Assembly: GCF_014193675.1 (NCBI RefSeq)
Contig: NZ_BLXZ01000004.1
Span: 310,001-374,000, forward strand
DNA length: 64,000 nt
Reading direction: 5' to 3'
Source: Geomonas limicola
Lineage (GTDB): Bacteria; Desulfobacterota; Desulfuromonadia; Geobacterales; Geobacteraceae
Below are positions 1 to 8,106 of this stretch, piece after piece. How positions within the stretch are numbered: position 1 is the first letter of the stretch; each line of letters begins with the position of its first letter. The notes under the pieces are model-generated. The model saw nothing but the letters and a program-made list of their open reading frames with translations. It searched no databases and had not been told where the DNA came from. The position numbers and the translations under genes are program-made.

Positions 1-808
1 CGCTGTAATCCGCTCCTGGTTTCCCCCTGAAAAGACCAAACAGATCCTCTCACACAAGACCCGATATCTCGGCAATGTCGTCGCGGCGCTGCTGGGGATT
101 GTCACCCCCTTTTGCTCCTGCTCTGCAGTTCCCCTTTTTATCGGTTTTCTAGAGTCAGGTGTCCCGCTTGGAGTTACCTTCTCGTTTTTGATCTCCTCTC
201 CCATGGTCAACGAGGTCGCCCTGATCATGCTGTGGGGAATGTTCGGCTGGCGCATCGCCCTCATCTATATAGGGACTGGTCTCATCATTGCGGTCGTAGC
301 CGGAATAGCCATAGGAAGGCTGAAAATGGAACGTTACGTACAGGACTACGTCTGGGAGATGCGCGTTGGCAAAGGCGAGGTCACCACACCGACTTGGCCC
401 GAGCGTCTCCTGTACGCAAAAGAGTACACGCTGGGACTCTTAAAGAAGATCTGGCCCTATGTACTGGTCGGAATCGGGATTGGCGCCTTCATCCATGGTT
501 ATGTCCCTCAGGATTTCCTGGCCAAGTGGGCCGGCCGCGACAATCCCTTTGCGGTCCCCCTGGCGGTAGCGCTTGGTGTACCACTTTACAGCAATGCCGC
601 CGGCGTCATACCCATCGTGCAGGCTCTCACCGCAAAAGGAATGGCGATGGGGACGGTACTGGCCTTCATGATGGCTGTAACGGCCCTGTCGCTGCCGGAA
701 GCGGTGATTCTCAGCAACGTGCTGAAAAAACCCCTTCTGGTGACATTTTTCGGTGTGGTAACCGTGGCCATCACCATGGTGGGGTATCTCTTCAACGCAA
801 TTTTGTGA
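1..808 (+). CDS. Permease of the ArsP/YraQ (DUF318) family, 5' end outside the window
   Basis: The reading frame is open from base 2 and runs into the window edge, so the N-terminus is missing; about 268 residues are visible. The segment TPFCSCSAVPLFIGF followed by GVPLGVTFSFLISSPMVNEVA is the signature of the DUF318 permease family (the family of the organoarsenical exporter ArsP). At least five further hydrophobic segments follow, with a soluble loop around bases 330-430. It heads an operon with two thioredoxin-like proteins and a CcdA-type protein, so its substrate may be thiol-reactive, perhaps an arsenical or metal; that is inference. A start at 188 would remove the conserved CSC motif and is not the true start. 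Confidence 0.85.
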   Translation, partial: AVIRSWFPPEKTKQILSHKTRYLGNVVAALLGIVTPFCSCSAVPLFIGFLESGVPLGVTFSFLISSPMVNEVALIMLWGMFGWRIALIYIGTGLIIAVVAGIAIGRLKMERYVQDYVWEMRVGKGEVTTPTWPERLLYAKEYTLGLLKKIWPYVLVGIGIGAFIHGYVPQDFLAKWAGRDNPFAVPLAVALGVPLYSNAAGVIPIVQALTAKGMAMGTVLAFMMAVTALSLPEAVILSNVLKKPLLVTFFGVVTVAITMVGYLFNAIL

Positions 809-880
809 ACGGCGGGTGGCGCTTGCCACTTTCCCAGGCCGGCCAGTCGGGTTTATTACACATTCAAATGGAGGTAGGGC

Positions 881-1108
881 ATGAAAATCGAGGTACTCGG
901 TACGGGGTGCGCCAATTGCAAGACGCTGTACGAGAACGTGAAAAGAGCGGTAGAGGAAAAAGGTGCCGATGTCGAAGTGGCAAAGGTTGAAGACATTCCT
1001 TCGATCATGAAATATGGGGTAATGAGCACCCCGGCACTGGTCATCGATGGCACGGTCAAGTTCTCCGGCCGGGTCGCATCGTCAGCCGAAATCAAAGAGT
1101 GGTTGTAA
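881..1108 (+). CDS. Small thioredoxin-like redox-active disulfide protein
   Basis: This 75-residue protein has a thioredoxin fold of the MTH895/TM0996 type (Thioredoxin_3): beta strand, GTGCANC active site near residues 8-14, and the cis-proline loop MSTPALVIDG. The length is normal for the family. GGAGG lies about eight bases before the ATG. It has no signal peptide, so it should act in the cytoplasm, probably exchanging electrons with a partner encoded in the same operon (permease upstream, exported thioredoxin and CcdA downstream). Confidence 0.85.
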   Translation: MKIEVLGTGCANCKTLYENVKRAVEEKGADVEVAKVEDIPSIMKYGVMSTPALVIDGTVKFSGRVASSAEIKEWL

Positions 1109-1148
1109 CAGGTCACGTCAGGCGAACAACAGCAAAGGAGACGTCTTC

Positions 1149-1532
1149 ATGAAACTGATCGTTGCAACCATGGTAGCCACGCTTTTGTTGACCGGGATCT
1201 CCCGGGCTGAGCTCCCCTCGGCCAGCGAAGCGACTATCCAAAAAGCCCTTGCATCGGGGAAACCCACAGTCATTGACCTGGGCGCCCGCACCTGTATCCC
1301 CTGTAAGAAGATGGCCCCCGTTCTGGAGTCGCTCTCGGCCGAGTACCGGGACCGGGCATCGGTACTGTTCATTGATGTGCACGAGGGGCAGACCCTCGCC
1401 GACAGGTTCAGGATTCAAATGATTCCCACCCAGATCTTCTTCAACGCACAGGGTAAAGAGGTGAAGCGCCATGTGGGTTTCCTGGAGAAGTCGGAAATCG
1501 TGAAGGAGTTGAAGGCCGCGGGATTAAGATGA
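1149..1532 (+). CDS. Exported thioredoxin-family protein
   Basis: The protein has 127 residues. An N-terminal hydrophobic signal sequence ending near SRA is followed by a thioredoxin domain with the active site CIPC inside ARTCIPCKKMAPVL and the cis-proline loop MIPTQIFFN. The ATG at 1149 is chosen because AAAGGAG sits eight bases upstream; an upstream in-frame start would destroy the signal peptide. The gene overlaps the next start by four bases (ATGA), so the two are translationally coupled. The likely job is thiol reduction in the periplasm, with electrons delivered by the CcdA-like protein that follows. Confidence 0.85.
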   Translation: MKLIVATMVATLLLTGISRAELPSASEATIQKALASGKPTVIDLGARTCIPCKKMAPVLESLSAEYRDRASVLFIDVHEGQTLADRFRIQMIPTQIFFNAQGKEVKRHVGFLEKSEIVKELKAAGLR

Positions 1533-2215
1533 GCTTCCTCGGCGACATCGACCAGATCATTACGCTCTATCCCGTGATCGCCTTCGCCGCTGTCTTTCTC
1601 GCAGGGGTTCTCTCCTCTGCGTCTCCGTGCGTACTCGCCACTATCCCTTTGGTGGTTGGGTATGTTGGGGGCTACAGCGATGGGGACCGATGGAAAGCCT
1701 TCCGGTATTCTGTCGCTTTTATCCTTGGGTTATCTCTGACTTTCACGGCCTTTGGTGCCGCGGCTGGGCTCTTGGGTACCATGTTCGGTACCGTGGGAGG
1801 ATGGTGGTATGTGGCCGTCGGTGCGGTGACCATAACGATGGGCGGACAACTCATGGGACTCTACGAGATTCACCTCCCCCTTAGGCCTAGCTATCGACCA
1901 AAGCAGGACGGCATGGTGGGGTCACTCCTGCTGGGGCTTTTTTTCGGTGTGGTATCCTCACCGTGCGCGACCCCGGCCTTGGTCGTGCTCCTGGCGTTGA
2001 TAGCCAAAAAGGGGCAGATGCTCTACGGCATGGCGCTCCTTTTTACCTACGCGTTGGGCCATTGCCTGCTCATGCTGGCGGCCGGCACATTCACAGGGTT
2101 CGTTGAGAGCTTTGGCAAGGCGAAAGGTATCGTGAGCTTCTCGACCTGGGCAAAAAAAGTGAGTGGAGGAATGGTGGCACTTGTGGGTGGCTGGTTGATT
2201 TGGAGTGCGTTTTAG
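1529..2215 (+). CDS. CcdA/DsbD-type transmembrane thiol-electron transporter
   Basis: This 228-residue protein belongs to the cytochrome c biogenesis transmembrane family (PF02683). Six hydrophobic segments are visible. The conserved half-site cysteines sit in LSSASPCVLATIP (first helix, near residue 33) and VSSPCATPALVVL (fourth helix). Family members carry reducing equivalents from cytoplasmic thioredoxin across the membrane. The start overlaps the stop of the exported thioredoxin gene, which fits that protein being its acceptor. It is the last gene of the operon; a strong intrinsic terminator begins about 65 bases downstream. Confidence 0.88.
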   Translation: MSFLGDIDQIITLYPVIAFAAVFLAGVLSSASPCVLATIPLVVGYVGGYSDGDRWKAFRYSVAFILGLSLTFTAFGAAAGLLGTMFGTVGGWWYVAVGAVTITMGGQLMGLYEIHLPLRPSYRPKQDGMVGSLLLGLFFGVVSSPCATPALVVLLALIAKKGQMLYGMALLFTYALGHCLLMLAAGTFTGFVESFGKAKGIVSFSTWAKKVSGGMVALVGGWLIWSAF

Positions 2216-2280
2216 TGCCGGCTGAGATCTGAAGTAATAGCGGAAAAAGTCTTGCTGCGTAATGCCCGGGGAGCCAACAC

Positions 2281-2315
2281 AGGGCCTTACAGTTCAGACT
2301 GTAAGGCCTTTTTTG
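2281..2315 (+). terminator. Intrinsic terminator of the permease-CcdA operon
   Basis: A perfect 11-bp stem (GGCCTTACAGT / ACTGTAAGGCC) with loop TCAG is followed directly by six T residues. It lies 65 bases after the CcdA-like stop codon. Confidence 0.9.
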
Positions 2316-2592
2316 TTTGCTGAGGCGGCATGCGCTGTTCTGTGTCTTGCCTTTGCGACCGCTCGCCCACAAAATCCTGCCCGGCAATTTCACGGAGGCC
2401 CCTGTGCGGTTTATTCGCGAAGGGGCTCGGCAGTACTCTTCCCATAGCCCCGTAAGGAAACCCGATGGGGTCTCCAGCGCGAGCACAGCTGCTCATCTCT
2501 GCAGGGAACTCCCCAAAGGGGATGTATCCTCAAAATCCGATACACCCCCGGCTCGCCTCCCAGATAGCTATGAAGTTCGTTCACCTGTGACG
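2316..2592. other. Gene-free spacer with one hairpin
   Basis: No supported gene. An imperfect hairpin at about 2518-2549 (GGGGATGTATC against GATACACCCCC, one bulge) lies just beyond the 3' end of the minus-strand gene at 2593 and may stop its transcript, although no long U tract follows. I looked for a cyclic di-GMP riboswitch core here and did not find one. Confidence 0.4.
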
Positions 2593-2940
2593 TCAGGCGT
2601 AGGTATCAACACTGGTCATCGCGGTCATTGCCATTGACGTGGCAATGGTACTGGTAAATGCGGCGGAAGATGCCGCGTCAGTTGCTTGGAACACACTTGT
2701 GGTGCTTCCTGCTACGCTCGAGAGAGAGCTCCCTTCAACGGCGGGTCCGCCGATGTTTCCCAACGTGCCGGATTGCTGGAGCGCCTGAGCTGAAAAATTT
2801 ACGGTGTCACCAACCGGAGCGCTGGTTTGTACCGCAGGAGCAGTGGTGTCAGGTACAGCTTGGGAAACCTGCTGAACCGACGCCGGCTGTGCACCGAACA
2901 TGGGCATTGCTGCGCTTGCTGAAACGACATCGGATACCAT
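2593..2940 (-). CDS. Small Ala/Ser/Thr-rich protein of unknown function
   Basis: The protein has 115 residues and is rich in A, S, T and V. It carries the phrase PVGDTVNFSAQALQQS, similar to a short motif in small motility-associated or exported proteins, but I cannot assign a family. The ATG is preceded by the strong ribosome site AGGAGGGGG at the right distance, which is the main evidence that the gene is real. No signal peptide or membrane segment is convincing; the C-terminal 25 residues are mildly hydrophobic. Confidence 0.55.
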   Translation of the reverse strand: MVSDVVSASAAMPMFGAQPASVQQVSQAVPDTTAPAVQTSAPVGDTVNFSAQALQQSGTLGNIGGPAVEGSSLSSVAGSTTSVFQATDAASSAAFTSTIATSMAMTAMTSVDTYA

Positions 2941-3090
2941 GTGTACCCCCTCCTATCAATGCTACCGGTTGACTTTCTTTGGTCCGGAGCGGAAGAAGGG
3001 GAACGCCCCCCCTCCGTGCGAATGTTTGTTGTTAAGATGACACCTGTGAACCCGTGGACTCGATCTCCACGCTCCCGGAATACCCTTCTT

Positions 3091-3372
3091 TTAACGCCAG
3101 CAATTGCGTGACAGCCGGCACGTTATCGGGTTCTGCATGACCCGGACAACCGCTGCTGTGCCGCTGCAGGGGGTAACCCGCAGCGAGCGGCGCACTACCT
3201 TTTCCGCGTTGGCGAAGCGGACCAGCCGATTCGACCAGCCACGTGCCACATTGCCGCAATACCTAACCTCCTCAAGAAGGCCTTCCCGCCGGCAGTCGTC
3301 CAGCAAGTCCCGCACCGTCAGGTATCCGAAATAGAAAACAATCGCCAGGGTCGCTACTACCATAAGTTCCAT
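3091..3372 (-). CDS. Small membrane protein, possibly frameshifted
   Basis: The N-terminus MELMVVATLAIVFYFGYL is a clear membrane segment, followed by a charged stretch (DLLDDCRREGLLEEVRYCG). AAGGGG stands nine bases before the ATG. The last 20 residues look unnatural, whereas another minus frame over 3032-3130 gives a plausible tail (VPAVTQLLALKEGYSGSVEIE). One indel near 3130-3150 would join the two. Function unknown. It could be an intact short protein or a recently damaged gene. Confidence 0.4.
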   Translation of the reverse strand: MELMVVATLAIVFYFGYLTVRDLLDDCRREGLLEEVRYCGNVARGWSNRLVRFANAEKVVRRSLRVTPCSGTAAVVRVMQNPITCRLSRNCWR

Positions 3373-3848
3373 GCCGTTTACCCCTTGTCGCTCTTTCCTC
3401 TGTCATGTGGCGCAGGTCTTGTCGTCCCCCCTGGTAGCAGATTCGGCCTGTGCCTGCGGTACGATCACAGAATGAGCATAAACCGGGCCAACTGCATGTA
3501 GTACGAAAATACGGGCAGTTAGCGTGAAGTTGCTGCCAGGACTGTTCCCTCAGGGGACATGGTGGGTCCAAAAGGAACAGTGTACTGTCAAAAGAAAGAC
3601 CAGGTTACTGTGCTCGCCCTGTCGGGTATCGTTGTTATTGCTGCCCGACGAATAGAAATGTGTGTAGGGGCTTTCAAAGGACTCTGAGAAAAGTTGGCAA
3701 CCACTCAAGGAATGTCGGAACTGTCCGATAGGAGCGTTAGACCTACCATGAGGTACTGAGCCAACGGTAATAAAAGGCGGGCTGCAGCCAGAAAAATGCA
3801 AACTTGGGGCAACGTAATCCGTTCAAACCCTTTCCTGTGGAGGATGCT
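3373..3848. other. Gene-free spacer before the hemerythrin gene
   Basis: No open frame here has both a ribosome site and protein-like composition. I see no terminator with a U tract and no riboswitch that I recognise. Confidence 0.4.
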
Positions 3849-4262
3849 ATGTCAATCGTGACGTGGGACGAGAGCTTTCGGATCAATATCGGCAGCATTG
3901 ACAGTCATCACGAACACCTCGTGCAGTTGCTGAACACGGCTTACGCCGAGTTTTCCTCGAATGCCCCACCGGAAAATCTCGGGTTGGTGCTGCACGAACT
4001 GCTGAACTACTCCAAGTACCATTTTACTGAGGAGGAAAAGCACATGAAGCTAGTGGGCTACCCTGCATTCCAGCATCACCGTGACGAACACAACCTGTTC
4101 ATTGTCAAGGTGACTAAACTCGAGAAGCTCTTTTCTCGTGGTGAAAAAAGTCTCTCGGTTGAAACCATCGTTTTTCTGAAAAACTGGATTGCCAACCATA
4201 TTCTTGCTTCCGATGCAGCCTTCGGCAGCTTTGTACAGGAAAGGGAAGTGGAGGTTTCCTAG
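3849..4262 (+). CDS. Bacteriohemerythrin
   Basis: This 137-residue protein binds O2 at a di-iron site. All seven ligands of the family are present: H21, H58, E62, H77, H81, H117 and D122, in the motifs YHFTEEEKHM, HHRDEH and HILASD. The opening WDESFRINIGSIDSHH is typical. GGAGG precedes the ATG at 3849 by about seven bases; the longer in-frame start at 3804 has no ribosome site. It is a single-domain cytoplasmic form, probably for oxygen storage, delivery or scavenging in an organism that grows mostly without oxygen. Confidence 0.93.
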   Translation: MSIVTWDESFRINIGSIDSHHEHLVQLLNTAYAEFSSNAPPENLGLVLHELLNYSKYHFTEEEKHMKLVGYPAFQHHRDEHNLFIVKVTKLEKLFSRGEKSLSVETIVFLKNWIANHILASDAAFGSFVQEREVEVS

Positions 4263-4697
4263 TCTCAAATCCCCGGCACCGCTACGAGAGGGTTCGGTAG
4301 TTCTACCAAAGGGGCCGGTTTCCAGGAGATTCCGGCCGCAGCCTTGTCGTTTGAGGAGGCCGGTCTATCTGACCGTAGCCTCAGCCTGGAACAAGCCAGT
4401 ACTCTTCTCATGTCCTCCCCTGGAAAACCGATGAGCCTGCAACGCGGGTGCAGCGGTTGATTTCTTTCGCCATCCTGTAGATCCCGTCGGCACCGCCTCG
4501 TACCGTCATCCCCTTCACGTAACGCACGTTTCTGACCTGTGGCCAAAAAGGAGCACCCAATGTTCCATAGGTGCGCGAAATCTGGAGTCTAAATTAATAA
4601 ATATCTACTTTCCCGTGAGAGATTGTGGTATAGGAAAGCCGTGAATTCGGACAAGAGTGGGCGCGCGCCCCTATAACTGGAAGTCGATGGAGGCTGC
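4263..4697. other. Spacer with one possible tiny minus-strand gene
   Basis: No gene with firm support. The minus strand at 4408-4560 holds a 50-codon frame starting with TTG whose translation looks protein-like; see the findings. The 4571-4697 part is AT-rich and probably contains the promoter of the next gene. Confidence 0.35.
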
Positions 4698-5564
4698 ATG
4701 TACCGTTCTGTCCTCTTTTTTCTTGCAGTAATCACTGCCATTGCAGCGGGTCCTTCTTGGGCTAGTGAAAAGGTTGAAATAAATCAGTGGTACCTGCCGG
4801 AGACGTCCTATAGCATCAAGCAGTCATCGACCAATCTGATGACCATGACGCTCGAAAATCCCTTCGCAGTTCCCGAAACGGTGCGGCAGAATTTCCCTGT
4901 CTCGATGGTGGTGGATGATAACCGGGAGATTTCCATCGTGACTGGGAAGATGACCAAAGATAAGAAATTCCCGATCACCTTCGAGTTGAAAAAAGCTGTC
5001 CAATTGCTGAAGCAAAACGACCAGACCAGGAACATTGGTGACGACGTCGGCAGGCTGGTGGGCGTTCGCACTCATGGCACAACTGACCTGCAGGGGAATC
5101 TTAGCCTGGTCAAGCTGGACGGGAAGGAACTGCCGGAAGAAGAGCAGAAGATCGTGATAGCCACCTTCGAGGCGGTCTCGAAGGCCATGAAATCTGCGCA
5201 GGTGGAACCCATAGGCATCGGGGAGAAGTTCACGAAAACGGTGCCGTTGGAGATTCCGGTACCGGGACTTATGAACATCGGGATGGAGGTGACCACCACC
5301 TATCAATTGGTGGGCGTGAAGGACGGTGTAGCCGATTTTGCCACGACCTACACGTTTAAGCTGTCCGCTTCTGCCGCCTCTGAACAAAACCTGAAAATAG
5401 AGGCGTCCGGGAAAGGGACCGGAAAGATCATCTACGACGTGAAGAAGAGGGTGCAGCTAAAAGCACTGAACACCCTGGAGTTGGCCATGACCCTGCCGTT
5501 GGATCCAGCGACTATACATGTGCTCATGAAAACAGAGGACTCCTCGGTGACAGAGGTCCGTTAG
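4698..5564 (+). CDS. Exported protein of unknown function
   Basis: This 288-residue protein has a signal peptide (hydrophobic residues 4-20, cleavage near SWA-SEK). The mature part is rich in beta-prone segments, with repeated phrases such as KTVPLEIPVPGLMNIGMEV and TTYTFKLSASAASEQNLKIEASGKGTGKI, and has no cysteine. I do not recognise a family. GGAGG lies five bases before the ATG. It stands alone, with AT-rich DNA upstream and a gene remnant on the opposite strand downstream. Confidence 0.8.
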   Translation: MYRSVLFFLAVITAIAAGPSWASEKVEINQWYLPETSYSIKQSSTNLMTMTLENPFAVPETVRQNFPVSMVVDDNREISIVTGKMTKDKKFPITFELKKAVQLLKQNDQTRNIGDDVGRLVGVRTHGTTDLQGNLSLVKLDGKELPEEEQKIVIATFEAVSKAMKSAQVEPIGIGEKFTKTVPLEIPVPGLMNIGMEVTTTYQLVGVKDGVADFATTYTFKLSASAASEQNLKIEASGKGTGKIIYDVKKRVQLKALNTLELAMTLPLDPATIHVLMKTEDSSVTEVR

Positions 5565-5574
5565 GGGGGCTAAG

Positions 5575-5751
5575 CTCATAAGTTTTTTTGTCTGATATAT
5601 ACGCCGTATTCTCTTTCAACCCAACATCCCACTTGTTCTCCTGGTCAGGGAAGAAATAAAAATCCCAACGTGGGAACGTATTGTCGATTATGAATTTTAC
5701 AGCTGCAGCTCCTCCGTTGTTCTGAAGTGGCCCCACAGAACTCTCATAGGA
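5575..5751 (-). pseudogene. Remnant of an unidentified gene (C-terminal piece)
   Basis: The minus strand translates to protein-like sequence (SYESSVGPLQNNGG, then AAVKFIIDNTFPRWDFYFF, then DQENKWDVGLKENTAYISD). It is preceded directly by an in-frame TGA, and neither a start codon nor a ribosome site is convincing. It therefore looks like the end of a gene whose front was lost. A GTG at 5736 could in principle start a short protein. Function unknown. Confidence 0.4.
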
Positions 5752-5766
5752 TCACCCCGAGCAAGC

Positions 5767-6141
5767 TCACTTTAGTGTCCCGGCATATAGTTTCCCATCA
5801 CGAAACAATATTGTCCCTGTGCCTATTCTCCACTCGTCATCTGCTACTTTTTTAACGGTAACATTACTCTTTTTACATTCTTCGACAACTTGTTCTTTTG
5901 TCATGCCGCTTTGAAGTTTTACTAAATTGCCCAAAGAGTTGGTTTTAGGATCGTACTCTTGTTCATGGAACATCAGGGTCCCTTCAATTGGCATTGGCTG
6001 GCTAAAATCCATAAAACCATTCTTGTCCAACCTGATGACGTTACCTTTTATTACGCCGCCTGCCTGGTCTGCATAAACGTTACCCATAGCCACTATAAAA
6101 GTCACTAACGATAAAATACCTGCTGAGAATGATTTCCGCAC
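5767..6141 (-). CDS. Small exported protein of unknown function
   Basis: The GTG at 6141 is chosen because AAGGAGG lies five bases upstream; the ATG at 6183 has none. This gives 124 residues: a signal peptide (RKSFSAGILSLVTFIVAMGNVYA) and a mature domain of about 100 residues. The segment LQSGMTKEQVVEECKKSNVTVKKVADDEWRIG resembles the helix-turn of SmpA/OmlA-like small lipoproteins (MTKEQVV), but there is no lipobox. It belongs to the AT-rich minus-strand cluster. Confidence 0.65.
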   Translation of the reverse strand: MRKSFSAGILSLVTFIVAMGNVYADQAGGVIKGNVIRLDKNGFMDFSQPMPIEGTLMFHEQEYDPKTNSLGNLVKLQSGMTKEQVVEECKKSNVTVKKVADDEWRIGTGTILFRDGKLYAGTLK

Positions 6142-6432
6142 AAACCCCTCCTTATAAAGGCAGTTGAATTTTACTCCATTCATGTCAATAGAACTTTCTG
6201 CTCAATCCTAGGATAAGTAGATGGTGTCGTCCGGTTATTCAGAACCATTTGCCCTTTATTACCCTCATATACTGTGATTTTGCCTGATCAGAGCGGGGGC
6301 CGCCTTATCAGGAAACTCCAAAGGCCAAGATTTCCATCTAGACCTGCATACTGTACCTCCAAAAGGATCCCTCACGAGGAGCAAGCTATTTAATCGTCGG
6401 AATTTGTATAATAGCGTGGTGGTGTTACGAGA
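6142..6432. other. AT-rich spacer
   Basis: This stretch of about 290 bases has no supported gene. I see no terminator hairpin with a U tract; promoter elements for the minus-strand gene below are likely but cannot be fixed. Confidence 0.35.
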
Positions 6433-7101
6433 CTACTTGCCTTTGACCTTTGAGAGTACGCAAGAACAACCCCAGTCATTACTGGCTCCATACCCCTGCA
6501 CCGCTGAATCGAAAGATTCTCCCATAACAACGGGAAATGATTGTTGGCTGTTTGCTGGGATTGGCCCCAAAGTGATTTCACGCTCATACACGAAAAAATC
6601 AGGTTTTCCATTTGTGATCGCTCCTGACTCTTTAACCGTACATTTTATGTCTACGGAATCAAAAGGTGTCGAACCCACGTTTTTAATATTAATTACTGCA
6701 TTCATGGCTTTTATTCTTTTTTTGTTATCAATTTTGTGATCCACGCTAAGATTGGATACTGAGATGGAGACATTGCCTTTGTGAGATTTAATAAATGGTA
6801 AACCAGTTCGTGTCACATATAGAGAAGTAAACAAAGCTAACACAGACATTAAAATACCAAAAAAACGGGGGGCGATGCTCCTTGTCTCTTGAGCAAGATG
6901 CCCTGAGGGGCGTGTTGAGGTTGCTGATCTGTCTTTGCCGTTCCACGTGTGGCCACAGTTTTCGCATGATGTTGGTTTCCGTCCAGCAAAGAATGCAAGA
7001 AGTCCTACTGGGAAAAGTACCAGGGCCGCTACCAGTACCCACGTAGGATAGAAACTTTGCTTTGTCTGATGAGAACATTTGGGACAAGAAACCATTGCCA
7101 T
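6433..7101 (-). CDS. Membrane protein with N-terminal zinc-ribbon
   Basis: The protein has 222 residues. The N-terminus holds a split zinc ribbon, SCPKCSH (residues 5-11) and SCENCGHTW (about 45-53), with a transmembrane helix between them (VLVAALVLFPVGLLAFFA). A second helix lies near residues 80-98. The remaining roughly 115 residues should face the periplasm and form a beta-rich domain (ISVSNLSVDHKI ... VDIKCTVKESGA). GAGG is seven bases before the first ATG. Function unknown; the layout suggests an anchored protein rather than a transporter. Confidence 0.7.
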   Translation of the reverse strand: MAMVSCPKCSHQTKQSFYPTWVLVAALVLFPVGLLAFFAGRKPTSCENCGHTWNGKDRSATSTRPSGHLAQETRSIAPRFFGILMSVLALFTSLYVTRTGLPFIKSHKGNVSISVSNLSVDHKIDNKKRIKAMNAVINIKNVGSTPFDSVDIKCTVKESGAITNGKPDFFVYEREITLGPIPANSQQSFPVVMGESFDSAVQGYGASNDWGCSCVLSKVKGK

Positions 7102-7208
7102 AGACTATCCTCGTAGCGATAGGGAGCCATTTTAGTTGATTGGCCCTTCAATCAGGTTGTTAAGAGCATCAAGGACGCCGGCATTTGCACTGTCAAGGCG
7201 CGTACGTT

Positions 7209-7907
7209 TTAGAAACGGCCCCATCCTGACCGATGGCTACCAAATCCTGTCGATACACGGTAACCCCGAGCATTGGCCCAGCGACGCCCGCCGTCTGATA
7301 GTCTTTGTGACCCAGAATTGAGAAAATCTTCTGCCATTGACTTGTCCCCATACTCGAACAAAACTCCCACAAGCTCATTTTCAGAATCGGGTATCCCTAG
7401 TTTTATAGCTAGAAGTAGAATCTGGACCTGCAATTGAGGCCTGGCAACAATCTGTTGGCAGATGGAGATAGTTACGGCCCTTTTATCCATTCCAAGTAAG
7501 CCATCGTACAATGTTTTGGCTTTACTTGTATCTGTCCACGAACCGCTTCGAGATAACAGGGAACCACATGCGACAACTTTTTCATCTATTGCTGCGAAGG
7601 TTTCCGAGTTAAGAGTCTGCATGAGTGCTTCGGCTTCCTGGAGCCCTGATTTGGTTGCAAACATGCTGTAGACCTGCAACCGTTCTTCATTCGAAGGCTT
7701 CCAGTTCAGTCGAGCAAGGCTCTGTAACGATATTTTTCGTATGTATGGACGCTCTGACTTGTCGCGAGTTACTTCCGATAACTTTTCTACATTTCCGGTT
7801 TTCTCCCATTGGTTGATCTGAGTAGCTGTTGTGGCGCAACCATACAGATTTACAGAAAGGAACATAACGATTACAAAGGTGACAAAATTTTTCACCAATC
7901 TATGCAT
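7209..7907 (-). CDS. Lipoprotein with helical repeats
   Basis: I chose the ATG at 7907 because GGAG is spaced nine bases upstream; the earlier ATG at 7922 overlaps that site and has none of its own. The 232-residue protein starts with a signal peptide and lipobox (SVNLYGC-ATT). Helical segments with HEAT/TPR-like character follow (IRKISLQSLARLN, VYSMFATKSGLQEAEALMQ). The C-terminus, with its RRWANARGY phrase and terminal SGWGRF, resembles the tail of other small repeat-containing lipoproteins. Function unknown; member of the minus-strand lipoprotein cluster. Confidence 0.7.
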   Translation of the reverse strand: MHRLVKNFVTFVIVMFLSVNLYGCATTATQINQWEKTGNVEKLSEVTRDKSERPYIRKISLQSLARLNWKPSNEERLQVYSMFATKSGLQEAEALMQTLNSETFAAIDEKVVACGSLLSRSGSWTDTSKAKTLYDGLLGMDKRAVTISICQQIVARPQLQVQILLLAIKLGIPDSENELVGVLFEYGDKSMAEDFLNSGSQRLSDGGRRWANARGYRVSTGFGSHRSGWGRF

Positions 7908-8106
7908 GTTGCCAGTCTCCATTATTGTATCTATTAGAATTTGACAGAGCCTTACTGATCAGGAAAGAAGAGGTTATTCGGTTGCCTTCCGTATGATATA
8001 TCTGTCTTTTCAGTTATGTGGTGGAACCAAAACCTTGATTTCAGCTTTTGCACCCTGCAAGAGAACCTTGACGGCGATTTCGGAACCGGTGCCTCGGTTC
8101 GAGAAA

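Noticed and set aside
2316..2592. Cyclic di-GMP (GEMM) riboswitch, common in Geobacter relatives, suggested by GCAAAGGC on the minus strand.
   Set aside because: The conserved core and the two tetraloop stems are not present, and the next gene is not positioned for control by it.
7193..7400. Possible frameshift at the end of the lipoprotein gene at 7209, where another frame gives a protein-like tail.
   Set aside because: The annotated tail (RRWANARGY ... SGWGRF) matches the usual C-terminus of related small lipoproteins, so the frame as read is probably correct.
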